In this document: piece by piece, positions 23,179 through 31,024 of the stretch
Position numbering within the stretch: position 1 is the first letter of the stretch
Layout of the letters: every line of letters begins with the position of its first letter
Assembly (NCBI RefSeq): GCF_021130785.1
Contig: NW_025776236.1
Location: 1 to 64,000, forward strand
Source: Homalodisca vitripennis
Lineage: Eukaryota; Arthropoda; Insecta; Hemiptera; Cicadellidae
Reading direction: 5' to 3'
DNA length: 64,000 nt
Notes under the pieces: model-generated
What the model saw: only the letters and a program-made list of their open reading frames with translations
Told to the model about the DNA's origin: nothing
The model's database searches: none
Position numbers and translations under genes: made by a program

Positions 23179-23697
23179 CCACCACCACCTCCCCTCTTTG
23201 GGTAAGGTTTCAGGTAGAGACCTCGCCCTTTTGACTTACCCCTCCCTCGCTTTGTCTTTGTTTTTTTCTTTCTCCCACCCCCAAACGCTGTTTTAGCTTT
23301 CATGGCCGCAGTCACTGCTAAGGCCGCAGCCTTTTCTCCTACACTAGCGTCTCCTGATTTCACCCTTTGCCAAGCTCTTCTGGCCAATTCTTTGTCGGCC
23401 TCTCGCCGGTGTTCCAAATCCGTATATTTCGAGTACGCTATATCGTGGAATTCTACAGAATTCGTCCAACTTATTAATACCCTTATCGCCACGTGCAAGT
23501 CTCTCAGACAGCCTGGTGCCTGGCCCACAGTACCGAAAACCGCCGGGGAGGTGTAATTCAACTGGTAAAGCGTCAACAGCACGATTTATTATGGTGCCTA
23601 CAGCGGGCAGTGCGTTTCTCAGCGCGCTGGTCACTATACCTCTGCCCCGCTTGACAGCTCGTTTCACTCTGTTTGATTTACGCTTGTGATTCGCCAT
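22977..23697 (-). CDS. PLA2-domain virion protein with basic tail, frameshifted
   Basis: ATG at 23697 gives a basic N-terminus, then the PLA2 calcium-loop motif YCGPG and the GINKLDEFC stretch. The catalytic His-Asp block (HDIAYSKYTDLEHR) is in a second frame starting after a single-base indel near 23447. A glycine/lysine/arginine-rich tail follows (KKKTKTKRGRGKSKGRG), like a DNA-binding core protein. Parvovirus-type PLA2 domains help particles leave endosomes; such domains are known in adintovirus-like elements. The gene overlaps the metalloproteinase stop by 20 bp and runs into the protease frame at its 3' end. The true C-terminus is uncertain. Confidence 0.75.
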
Positions 23698-25234
23698 TTA
23701 TATACCGTATCACTTTATACAACTGTTTGAGTAGCGATTCACGCACACAAGTAATCTGCAGTACGTCGAAGATGTCCGCCTCGGATTTCGTGACAGTACC
23801 GGTAAACTCGTCAAACTCCAGCACGTAACTGTCTGTTATAAAGTAAATACGACCGTTTATATACCTGAATCCACCCTTTATAGATCCTGGAACACCTGGG
23901 AGTACGCTTGAGGTCATCCCTAACATGGTGCCTGTGAGGGTGCATTCGTTCAACTCTACGACAAACTTGTCATCGACAAAGAAGTAGGTCTTACCCATAT
24001 TACTGTTTAACGCTGCATTGACTTTCTTAATTCTGTTATGTACGATTCTGCTAATGGGTCTTTGATTGGACAGTCTAAGTGACGGGTAATCTATAACGTA
24101 TAAAGTCCTGTCCACAATCATGACTACGTCTCCGTCCGGTCTCTGGTACACGGCTGAGACATTATTAAAGTTCGACGGTAAGAACGTCAACCACTCTGTA
24201 ATTATCAGAGGATTGGTAAACTCTTCACGCGTTCTATGGGCTTCGTTCAGGCTGAGTATCCAAACGTATTTACCGTAAAACGCGTACAGTCTGTTTCTCA
24301 CTACTAAGAACGTGTTGAGTTTGTGCCGTAAATTACAAATGTCCAATTCTGTAGGTGTAGGCGTGGTAGGCCTAGTGGTAGTTGATGTTGTTGTTGTCGT
24401 AGTAGTAGTGGATGTTGTAGTGGATGTTGTAGTGGACGTGGAGGAGGAGGAGGAGGAGGGGACAGGCGGTCCGTACAAAACCTGAATTGCAAGCTGATCG
24501 TCTCTGTCCAAATCAAATTCGTACAAGTTGTTGATACCCGATGGCTGGTAATAGGACGGAAACATTACGGATCGTAACACAGACGAATGCTGAAGACCGA
24601 GAGCATGGCCTATTTCGTGGACCATCACTGTAAAGAACGAAGTCTTCTCCGGTGCGGGTATATTCATTGTAAAGTCCCAGTCCTCTTCGAAATCAAGGTG
24701 TATATCCGATTGGTTCAGCCACGGTCGAGGGAGAAAAGCGTGGCCGAGAACACCGCCCGGACCGTCAAAATCGTAACTGCAAGTGCTTTTAAGGTAGTAC
24801 GCCACGTGTTTCTTAGGGGAAATCACTACCATTATAGTGGGATTACTGTAACTTCTACGGAATTCGAGAGCAGAGTGCTTGGAGTACAAGGAAAACGCTC
24901 TCTCAACGATGTTGGCATACTGGATGCCAGAGCCAATCATGTTCCACGTGAACCGAGTTGAGTTCCATTTAACTAATGGGTTCACGGAAAACGGGGCTAT
25001 GCCTTCGTCCGAGTTACCGCATCTGGGTGTGTCCATCAGCTTCAGCGTCTCCTCGTTTTCATATCCGGTCACCTGTAGGCCGAACGTCTCCTGAAACCTC
25101 GTAATGGCGTCCTTAATATTGTTAGTCAGCGATGTTTCGTTGCTGTTGAGATAGCCGTATTTCTCCAAGTACAACAAAGTTTTATTAGCAGCTATCAGAG
25201 GAGCTACACACAGAATTAATACCGAGAACCGCAT
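23678..25234 (-). CDS. Secreted matrix metalloproteinase with hemopexin domain
   Basis: 518 aa, intronless. Signal peptide at 1-16; peptidoglycan-binding-like prodomain ending in the cysteine switch PRCGNSD (70-76); catalytic domain with HEIGHALGLQHS (206-217) and Met-turn SVMFPSYY; Ser/Thr-rich hinge (about 257-297); hemopexin-like domain from Cys300 to the end with the matching Cys near 499. These are the parts of a complete animal MMP, which cleaves extracellular matrix such as basement membrane. No furin site is evident. It sits between the fibre and PLA2 genes on the same strand and overlaps the latter, so it is part of the viral gene block and not a chance host fragment. Origin from a host mRNA or another virus is inferred. 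Confidence 0.92.
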   Translation of the reverse strand: MRFSVLILCVAPLIAANKTLLYLEKYGYLNSNETSLTNNIKDAITRFQETFGLQVTGYENEETLKLMDTPRCGNSDEGIAPFSVNPLVKWNSTRFTWNMIGSGIQYANIVERAFSLYSKHSALEFRRSYSNPTIMVVISPKKHVAYYLKSTCSYDFDGPGGVLGHAFLPRPWLNQSDIHLDFEEDWDFTMNIPAPEKTSFFTVMVHEIGHALGLQHSSVLRSVMFPSYYQPSGINNLYEFDLDRDDQLAIQVLYGPPVPSSSSSSTSTTTSTTTSTTTTTTTTSTTTRPTTPTPTELDICNLRHKLNTFLVVRNRLYAFYGKYVWILSLNEAHRTREEFTNPLIITEWLTFLPSNFNNVSAVYQRPDGDVVMIVDRTLYVIDYPSLRLSNQRPISRIVHNRIKKVNAALNSNMGKTYFFVDDKFVVELNECTLTGTMLGMTSSVLPGVPGSIKGGFRYINGRIYFITDSYVLEFDEFTGTVTKSEADIFDVLQITCVRESLLKQLYKVIRYINGESQA

Positions 25235-25278
25235 CTCGCCAGGTTCTAAAGTAAACTGACGGTAAAAATGTCAACAAC

Positions 25279-26199
25279 CTACTTATATCTCGATCTCACC
25301 ACCCTGCTCACCGGGTCTCTAAAGTATGGGTTGACAATGTTGAACCTGATCCACTCGTCTTTATCGGTTAAGTGTATAGCGTCCAGCGTCGGAGCCAGTA
25401 GTTTGTACATACCGTAATAGACTTCGCTCAGTACTCTCACTAGGTAATTCACGGTCACCGCGTCACTCATGTCGGTAGGATCTCTCAGATTAGTGATTTT
25501 ACCGGTTTGCGCGTTCCAATCTTGCACCGCTCTGGTCATGGCGTGTTTTTGAAAGTATTTGAGATTAACAGCTTCACCCTCGTATAGAGGCTCTTCAATC
25601 TCGCTCAGACGCTTATGTCCAAAACTCCAATGCCCGTCTTTGCCCAATTGGGGTATACGACTATCTACATACCGTTTAGTCGTAGCGTCCTTAGGCTCGA
25701 CTGGCCATCCAACGCTGCAGAGTCTGAAATTATTGAAAGTAACGGTAGAATCTCTAATACTCTTCATAGGTGTAAGAGTATGTAGTTGTGACAGAGTGAC
25801 AGCGTCGTTTAATCCTTCACCATCGCTCAGGTTGATTATTCTTCTCTTTTTAGCGTCTATTATCTTAGTATCGAACGTTAATGTTCTTTTATTTAGCGTT
25901 CGCAAATTGACGGCATCCGCTTCGTTCGTAGGGTTAGCTACGTTAGGTATTCTGTTATTTCTGGCATCGAGTTTGAGTGTCTTGAGCATAGACCGGGTCA
26001 TATCTGTTTTAGTGCCATTTAATTTCTTGTCCAAGGTCTGCAGGTTTATAGCGTCTAGACTCTGCTGGGTGTCGGCCACGTTACATAACCGCTTGCCCTT
26101 GATATCGTAATCACCGTCTACCGTTATGCGAAACCCGACCCCAGGAGGGCCTCTTTTACCGGTCTCGCCACCGGTGCGACCAAACTTGTCCACGCTCAT
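25279..26199 (-). CDS. Fibre/tail-spike-like protein with six repeats
   Basis: 306 aa. A short collagen-like start (GETGKRGPPGVG) is followed by six ~40-residue repeats with the pattern [KR]-[RIL]-x-N-[VIL]-x-x-P-x-x-x-x-D-A-[VIT]-[NT]-x-x-[TY]-[LV]. Examples are RIPNVANPTNEADAVNLRTL and KITNLRDPTDMSDAVTVNYL. This repeat is well known in phage tail fibres, which are trimeric receptor-binding proteins. A role as a vertex fibre is inferred. The C-terminal ~60 residues do not repeat and could be the tip. Confidence 0.7.
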   Translation of the reverse strand: MSVDKFGRTGGETGKRGPPGVGFRITVDGDYDIKGKRLCNVADTQQSLDAINLQTLDKKLNGTKTDMTRSMLKTLKLDARNNRIPNVANPTNEADAVNLRTLNKRTLTFDTKIIDAKKRRIINLSDGEGLNDAVTLSQLHTLTPMKSIRDSTVTFNNFRLCSVGWPVEPKDATTKRYVDSRIPQLGKDGHWSFGHKRLSEIEEPLYEGEAVNLKYFQKHAMTRAVQDWNAQTGKITNLRDPTDMSDAVTVNYLVRVLSEVYYGMYKLLAPTLDAIHLTDKDEWIRFNIVNPYFRDPVSRVVRSRYK

Positions 26200-26235
26200 T
26201 TTGAAACTGTAATCTAAGAGAACATCCTTTACTTT

Positions 26236-27225
26236 TTATACCAATGCTCTATACCTGGAATTTCCTCTACCACGGATGAGTTTCAACTCCCTCAACTCTT
26301 CCACGATGTTTATAATTTCGTTTTTATGACCCGTATTACCCGCCTCAGCTGAACCTATTAAAACCTTTAATCTCTCACACAATTCATTCGGATCGTCGTA
26401 ATACACGGGATCAGGGTTTGACATGTCCTTGAAGCCTTTGCCCGAGTAAGCTTTGGGAAATAGTTTTGAAATGACAAGTTCGTATTTTGTCGATTTGTTA
26501 CGGTTTATGGTACTTTTATAATTGTAACCTCTTTTGTGAGCGTGTGTCCTGTTCAATATATCCTTGTAAGTGACCAAATCAGTTTCATCGTAATGTAACG
26601 GTGCGCGTTTAAAGACCAATTCGTACAGACCTTTCGTAGGTTTGTAGTACACATCATCTATGACTATACTGCCGTTACTATCGAAATTTAACACTTTGTT
26701 TCCAATCATTAGTGTGCCGTTATCATAGCGTGGTCCGTATATGGAATCAATCTTTCTTTGACTGGGAATGTCCTTCATCAGTGACTTCATGTACTTGACT
26801 GTAAGTGCATTTTGGAATGTGTTTTCCACCCATTGTGAAGCCTCTAGTTGTCCTTTAGCGGTGGAAAGGATATCGCTTGCTTCGGGTAAAGGTGGATCAC
26901 TAGTCTCCAGCACTTCGTCGTCCTGTAAGTAAGCGGGTACTCTCGGAGATGATGTTACAGCGGGAGAGAAGAGTTCCTCTTTTATCTCCTGCTGCTCTTC
27001 CTCAGGTTCGATTTTTATATTTTCGGAATTCTTGGTTTTCTTTCGCAGTTCAGACAGGAGTGGTTTGTACTGGTTTTCCAGACGTATCTCGGTAGACAGA
27101 GTCCCTTGTTTAAACTCCTTATACTTTCGCCTGATGGCCGTTCTCAACTTTGATATCTCGGCTGTAAGCTGTTTCTCGTTCCGCTCCATTTTTATCAATG
27201 ATGTCACCATCTGTCCGTTTAACAT
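26236..27225 (-). CDS. DUF8207-like protein with coiled coil (329 aa)
   Basis: The N-terminal third is a basic coiled coil (KLRTAIRRKYKEFKQG). An acidic linker follows (about residues 75-105), then a domain around YGPRYDNGTLMIGNKVL, IDDVYYKPTKGLYELVF and TYKDILNRTHAHKRGYNY. This matches, from memory, the DUF8207 family common in insect Maverick-like loci. The C-terminus is basic (RGRGNSRYRALV). TATATAA lies right before the first ATG, so a later ATG (27189) may be used. Role unknown; possibly virion-associated. Confidence 0.6.
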   Translation of the reverse strand: MLNGQMVTSLIKMERNEKQLTAEISKLRTAIRRKYKEFKQGTLSTEIRLENQYKPLLSELRKKTKNSENIKIEPEEEQQEIKEELFSPAVTSSPRVPAYLQDDEVLETSDPPLPEASDILSTAKGQLEASQWVENTFQNALTVKYMKSLMKDIPSQRKIDSIYGPRYDNGTLMIGNKVLNFDSNGSIVIDDVYYKPTKGLYELVFKRAPLHYDETDLVTYKDILNRTHAHKRGYNYKSTINRNKSTKYELVISKLFPKAYSGKGFKDMSNPDPVYYDDPNELCERLKVLIGSAEAGNTGHKNEIINIVEELRELKLIRGRGNSRYRALV

Positions 27226-27352
27226 TTATATACGCTTTCCTCATTTGCTCAAAAACATGTGATACATCAATACCTCTGCACTCATCGTATCTTGGAACGA
27301 AATGAACCTTCACTCTGTCGTCAAATCTTACCTTCTTCTTGTTTGGCTCCAT
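27119..27352 (-). CDS. Small protein with a PP1-docking-like motif (77 aa)
   Basis: ATG at 27352 lies 41 bp after the preceding stop codon, and the frame overlaps the next gene by 107 bp. The product starts with KKKVRF; KVRF fits the RVxF protein phosphatase 1 docking pattern. No other domain is recognised. Position and spacing support it as a real gene, but overlap with the downstream start means it could be chance. Confidence 0.42.
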   Translation of the reverse strand: MEPNKKKVRFDDRVKVHFVPRYDECRGIDVSHVFEQMRKAYINVKRTDGDIIDKNGAERETAYSRDIKVENGHQAKV

Positions 27353-27393
27353 ATTGCACACTGACCGTGTCCGTGTTGAGTTGACACTTTTAA

Positions 27394-28530
27394 CTACGGT
27401 AGTTCGACTTGTCTGAAAAACATTGCGCGTTTCTTGTGTTTTCTAAGGTAGTGTATAATGTCACCAAGTGACGCTACCGTACCCAGTTTCCTGAAGTAGA
27501 CTGATCTCGGTATTTGCACTTGCGCTCGTGATCTAAATACAAACGTTCTCTTCCATCCGTCTCTCCACTGCGGGATCTCAGCCACCGTGTACTTGTCATT
27601 CTCTACTGTCTTATCCATGTACTCTTTTAACCGAGCGATAGGGTTCCTCACCCTACCGTGTATATGGATCAGGTATGAGTTGAGTAGCCAGAACTCACAA
27701 GGATTGGCTCCTGTAAATCTCCTCCACGCCTCAAACTGATCACGGTTTGTAATACTATACACTCCGTCCATCAGACTTATTCCGAACATTTCACAGTACA
27801 TAGGGACAGTTGGTAAGGCCACCTTTAGAAATTCTGAAGTAAAAAGGCTCTGGCACAGATTATTTACAGCCGCAAACTCTTTGTTTCTCTCGCCTCTCGG
27901 TAGTCCACGTGGGACCGGCCCGTACGCCACGTTATAGCTGATGTCGCTGTAGCATTTCGAGGCCAGTGCTTGTCTGTAGATTGTAACGGGTTTCCTAATA
28001 GGTATAGTTCGCTCCGTGAGAATGATGCAACGTGAGGTGTGTGGGACTTTACAAGCGTACTCCAACATCTTTATACAGACTTGGGCAAAGTATATACCGC
28101 CGTGTGCGTTTCTCAACGGTACAAGCTTACCGAATTGGTCTGGAAACGGTCTGAATCGGGACAAGAGGTTCTGCGATTCCCGCACAGTACACTTTAACAT
28201 GTCTTCGTGGTATACAACGAGTTCAAACGGTACACCTTTCTCCTGGCTCTTTTTCAAAAATTCTATCCAGATATCGCGGTTATAAAACCGTTCGCTGGAC
28301 GAAATCATTAACAGAATTACAGGAGGAATGGTTGCACTGTACTGTCCTTGGCGTTTGTGTCTCCAACACCTTCTATTGAAAAGGAAACCGTGTGGTGGTC
28401 GTCTGCTACAGTAATTACCGCAAAATTTTTTCTTGTCCGGGTAGTACCACGTACACAGATTTGAGTTGACTTTGTGGAGTCTCTGGTCCGAGAACCCTCT
28501 GATGTCGTTATAAGTGTAGATCCTCACCAT
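27394..28530 (-). CDS. Putative GT14-like (core-2/I-branching type) glycosyltransferase
   Basis: 378 aa. An N-terminal Cys/His cluster (CGNYCSRR ... CWRHKRQG) may bind zinc. The centre reads HGGIYFAQVCIKMLEYACK followed by SRCIILTERTIPI. This recalls the core-2/I-branching acetylglucosaminyltransferase pattern in which a helix is followed by a strand and an 'L-S/T-E-x-x-I-P-[IL]' motif, as in some large DNA viruses. No signal anchor is seen. Its ATG overlaps the ATPase stop as TAATG, suggesting coupled translation. Function is inferred from two motifs only. Confidence 0.45.
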   Translation of the reverse strand: MVRIYTYNDIRGFSDQRLHKVNSNLCTWYYPDKKKFCGNYCSRRPPHGFLFNRRCWRHKRQGQYSATIPPVILLMISSSERFYNRDIWIEFLKKSQEKGVPFELVVYHEDMLKCTVRESQNLLSRFRPFPDQFGKLVPLRNAHGGIYFAQVCIKMLEYACKVPHTSRCIILTERTIPIRKPVTIYRQALASKCYSDISYNVAYGPVPRGLPRGERNKEFAAVNNLCQSLFTSEFLKVALPTVPMYCEMFGISLMDGVYSITNRDQFEAWRRFTGANPCEFWLLNSYLIHIHGRVRNPIARLKEYMDKTVENDKYTVAEIPQWRDGWKRTFVFRSRAQVQIPRSVYFRKLGTVASLGDIIHYLRKHKKRAMFFRQVELP

Positions 28531-29252
28531 TATAGATCTTGAACAAAACTGTCTATACCTACTCGGTACCTCCCTTTATCAATGTCATCGTCCTTGCTAA
28601 TGACGATAAAACCGTGTTTGTCCTTCCACGCCATACTGCACAACTGTTTGAATTTTTCAAATCTCATATCGGTATTGACGTGATCACTGTAAGCGTGGTG
28701 TAGATTCATATCATCCTGTTTGAAGAGTATTATGAAATTTGCATTGTCTCTGACCAGCTGTTTCGGTACGTGACTGTAGGTTTGACCGAGATAGAATGTA
28801 TCTACGTTCTTGTGCCTCCCCATAGCAAAGTAACTGCGGATATTGCCGTGCTTTTCGCAAGCTATATCGTCAAAAATCATCAAAGAGTTTTCCTTAGCCT
28901 CGTCCGGTTTAATGACCAGGGAGCTATCGTCGTACGCGAAATACCCTACTTCCTTCGGTATCATTTTAGCCAGTAATTGATACTTTGGTTGGTACAATGA
29001 CTTTGAAAATACGTACACATTCTCGAATCGTAATCCGTTCGGATCGGTGATCAGATTGAATAACACGTTTGTTTTACCACAGTTTGAAGGACCTACAATT
29101 AAACCTCTTATCGAGTCTGGTAAAAGCGGACCGTTTTTGTTTTTGCGACTTAAACCGCTACCTATATACTCGTCCATGTTGTGGACGTTAAACGTCGTGG
29201 CTTGCTTTACGAGCTTCATTTTGGTAATGACGGTTCCACGGTATTGCATCAT
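28530..29252 (-). CDS. Genome-packaging ATPase (A32/FtsK-like)
   Basis: 240 aa. Walker A GPSNCGKTN near residue 54 and Walker B LMIFDDIA near 122 fit the FtsK/HerA-type ATPases that pump DNA into virions of Polintons and related viruses. The frame is intact. It starts 3 nt after the integrase stop and ends in a TAATG overlap with the next gene. Confidence 0.88.
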   Translation of the reverse strand: MMQYRGTVITKMKLVKQATTFNVHNMDEYIGSGLSRKNKNGPLLPDSIRGLIVGPSNCGKTNVLFNLITDPNGLRFENVYVFSKSLYQPKYQLLAKMIPKEVGYFAYDDSSLVIKPDEAKENSLMIFDDIACEKHGNIRSYFAMGRHKNVDTFYLGQTYSHVPKQLVRDNANFIILFKQDDMNLHHAYSDHVNTDMRFEKFKQLCSMAWKDKHGFIVISKDDDIDKGRYRVGIDSFVQDL

Positions 29253-29255
29253 GTT

Positions 29256-30197
29256 TTATAATTTACTTTCTTTTTTTTTAGGTTTAATAATATCTTTGGA
29301 GTTTACCCAGCTATTGTGAGTATCGTCAAAACCACGCCACCGCACCAAGACCTTGGAGCCTTTCCGCCGGAGTACTTTATCAACGAGATAGGCATTTCCT
29401 GTTGCGGTTCTTATCAGTTCCTGTTCATAGAAACCGCCTTGCAAAATGTCACCTCTTATGTCTTGTAATATATACGTTACAGGTTTTGTAGGTTTTATCG
29501 CAAATATTGTAAATATTTCATTTGACCAGTTGGGTAGATATCCTTTTTTAAATACACCTTTGTATTTGCTAATTCTAACCTGATCGCTTACACGGAATTT
29601 GGGATTTTTTGTTTTAACCACTTTATTATGTTTATTTATGCGGGCGAGAATCTGTTTTACGTGTTTTCGTCTAACATCTTTTGGTTTCATACCGATTGTC
29701 CTGTGCACACTACTGTTGTACTCCTTGACTATGTATGGTAAAATACTTAACCACTCGTAGCTACCGTGTGCCGTAAATCTCTCGTACATTTTTTCTTTCA
29801 GGGTTCTGTTTAGACGTTCCACAATAGAACTTTTCAAATGTGATTGGGTAGAGTAATGGTTAATGCTGTGTTTGTTTAAAAGTTTTTTAACGTGACTGTT
29901 GTACCATTCTTTACCGTGGTCCGTTTGAAAGTTTTTCATCTTGTGTTTAGACAGTATAGATTCTAGTGCATGCGCGACTTCAGCGCCGGTCTTGTTCTTT
30001 ATAGGAACGGCAAACGCAAATTTTGAGAAACAGTTTAGCATCGTCAGTATATACTTGTAACCTCTGTTTACTCTCGAGTAAGGTATCATCTCTACAAGGT
30101 CGGCTTGATACAGGTCATTAATTCCTTTCAGCGTAACCCTGCGTCTGGGGTAATTACGCCTAGCCGGTTTGTGCAGTTCTTTCGCTATCGCGTCCAT
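29256..30197 (-). CDS. Retroviral-type integrase with chromodomain
   Basis: 313 aa from ATG at 30197. Core triad: Asp in QADLVE (~33), Asp in QTDHGKEW (~93) and Glu in VERLNRTL (~127). A C-terminal chromodomain is visible (VLRRKGSKVLVRWRGF ... SWVNSKDI), which may guide integration to marked chromatin. It catalyses integration of the linear genome and makes the 6-bp duplication. No clear N-terminal HHCC zinc finger is present in this frame. Confidence 0.93.
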   Translation of the reverse strand: MDAIAKELHKPARRNYPRRRVTLKGINDLYQADLVEMIPYSRVNRGYKYILTMLNCFSKFAFAVPIKNKTGAEVAHALESILSKHKMKNFQTDHGKEWYNSHVKKLLNKHSINHYSTQSHLKSSIVERLNRTLKEKMYERFTAHGSYEWLSILPYIVKEYNSSVHRTIGMKPKDVRRKHVKQILARINKHNKVVKTKNPKFRVSDQVRISKYKGVFKKGYLPNWSNEIFTIFAIKPTKPVTYILQDIRGDILQGGFYEQELIRTATGNAYLVDKVLRRKGSKVLVRWRGFDDTHNSWVNSKDIIKPKKKESKL

Positions 30198-30229
30198 TTT
30201 GTAAATGAAGAAAAGATAATCTGTATACC

Positions 30230-30241
30230 GGTATTTATATT
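30230..30241 (-). promoter_or_regulatory. TATA box of the integrase gene
   Basis: On the minus strand AATATAAATACC lies about 33-45 bp upstream of the integrase ATG. Confidence 0.5.
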
Positions 30242-30251
30242 CGTCTAAGTG

Positions 30252-30379
30252 GTGTGGTTTGGAACACCCACATCGAACACTCGCATGCTCGATGCCCAGG
30301 TTAAACAGTATTTGATTTTGAGGGCCAATCCAGAAGTAACTGGTTGTCGCCCTGTGATCAAATACTGTCCCATCCCTTG
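30252..30379 (-). ncRNA. Conserved folded element, copy B (3' of the 172-aa gene)
   Basis: Same block order as 6867-6994. In plus-strand terms: GTGTGGTT, GGAACAC, hairpin CATCGA/TCGATG, CCCAGGTTAA, then a 12-bp perfect helix ACAGTATTTGAT/ATCAAATACTGT enclosing AGGGC/GCCCT and CCAG/CTGG, then CCCATCCCTTG. Helix sequences differ from copy A while base pairing is kept, which is covariation. It begins about 13 bp after the stop codon at 30393 and ends just upstream of the integrase TATA box, so it could act in 3' end formation or translation control. Confidence 0.55.
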
Positions 30380-30392
30380 TTGCTTAGACGGT

Positions 30393-30912
30393 TTAGCGGA
30401 GGCAGTTGCATTTACCTCTCCACGCATTTTTTAGCAGAGACCTTCTGCAAGTCCTACAGCGTAATGTCCTGTCTAGATGTTCAATATCATCGCTAGATAG
30501 CGAAAAGTAATATACATGTTCCGTATGGATCAAAACTTCCGGCTCTAGCGCAAGGTTTCTTTCCGTACCGAGAAGGTAACTGTTGGGGGTCATACGGTAT
30601 CTTATCAAATGGATAATGGAGGCGTTGGGGCGTAGACTTTCAAAATACATCCGGAAGTAAGGTTCTAAAGCCAGACCTGTGATGGCACACGTTAGGTCGC
30701 AGTAAGAGTGTGAACCTCCAAGTGGTGTGTACAGTACACACTCAGCACTGAGGCAGTCATATTTACCGTGCTCCTCCATGAGAGCGTCCATGACCGTTCG
30801 TGGTACCTCTAAATTCATAAGGGCACGGAAGTCATTACGGAACTGCTTGACCACGGTTTTTTTTAGCGAGGTCAAACAGGGAGTGTGGCTGGAATGGTCT
30901 AGACTCGGCCAT
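30393..30912 (-). CDS. Unknown protein with C-terminal Cys cluster, frameshifted (~172 aa)
   Basis: An ATG at 30912 opens 20-odd codons that pass into the main frame only if the A8 run near 30852-30862 is one base shorter. The main frame (to 30393) has no ATG of its own at its start. The C-terminus has CRTCRR ... CNC, a possible zinc ribbon. The middle is hydrophobic and aromatic. I do not recognise the family. It is divergently arranged with the plus-strand gene at 31025. Confidence 0.5.
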
Positions 30913-30960
30913 GGTTTGAGTTAGAATGAAACACTCGCACCTCCCCGGCGACATTGACTT

Positions 30961-30990
30961 GAGGTCATGTGACCTCTCCCTTCCATAAAG
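30961..30990. promoter_or_regulatory. Bidirectional promoter with palindromic hormone-receptor-like site
   Basis: A perfect palindrome GAGGTCATGTGACCTC (30961-30976) contains AGGTCA and TGACCT half-sites separated by 2 bp, like an inverted-repeat nuclear receptor element. CCATAAAG (30983-30990) is a TATA-like site for the plus-strand gene, followed by TCAGTCAGTTA initiator-like sequence before the ATG at 31025. Confidence 0.4.
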
Positions 30991-31024
30991 CTCTCGCGTT
31001 CTGTAACGCAGTCAGTCAGTTACA

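Noticed and set aside
30249..30434. About 60-codon frames on both strands across the folded element
   Set aside because: They follow the palindromic structure of the element and end within the neighbouring gene; no protein motif.
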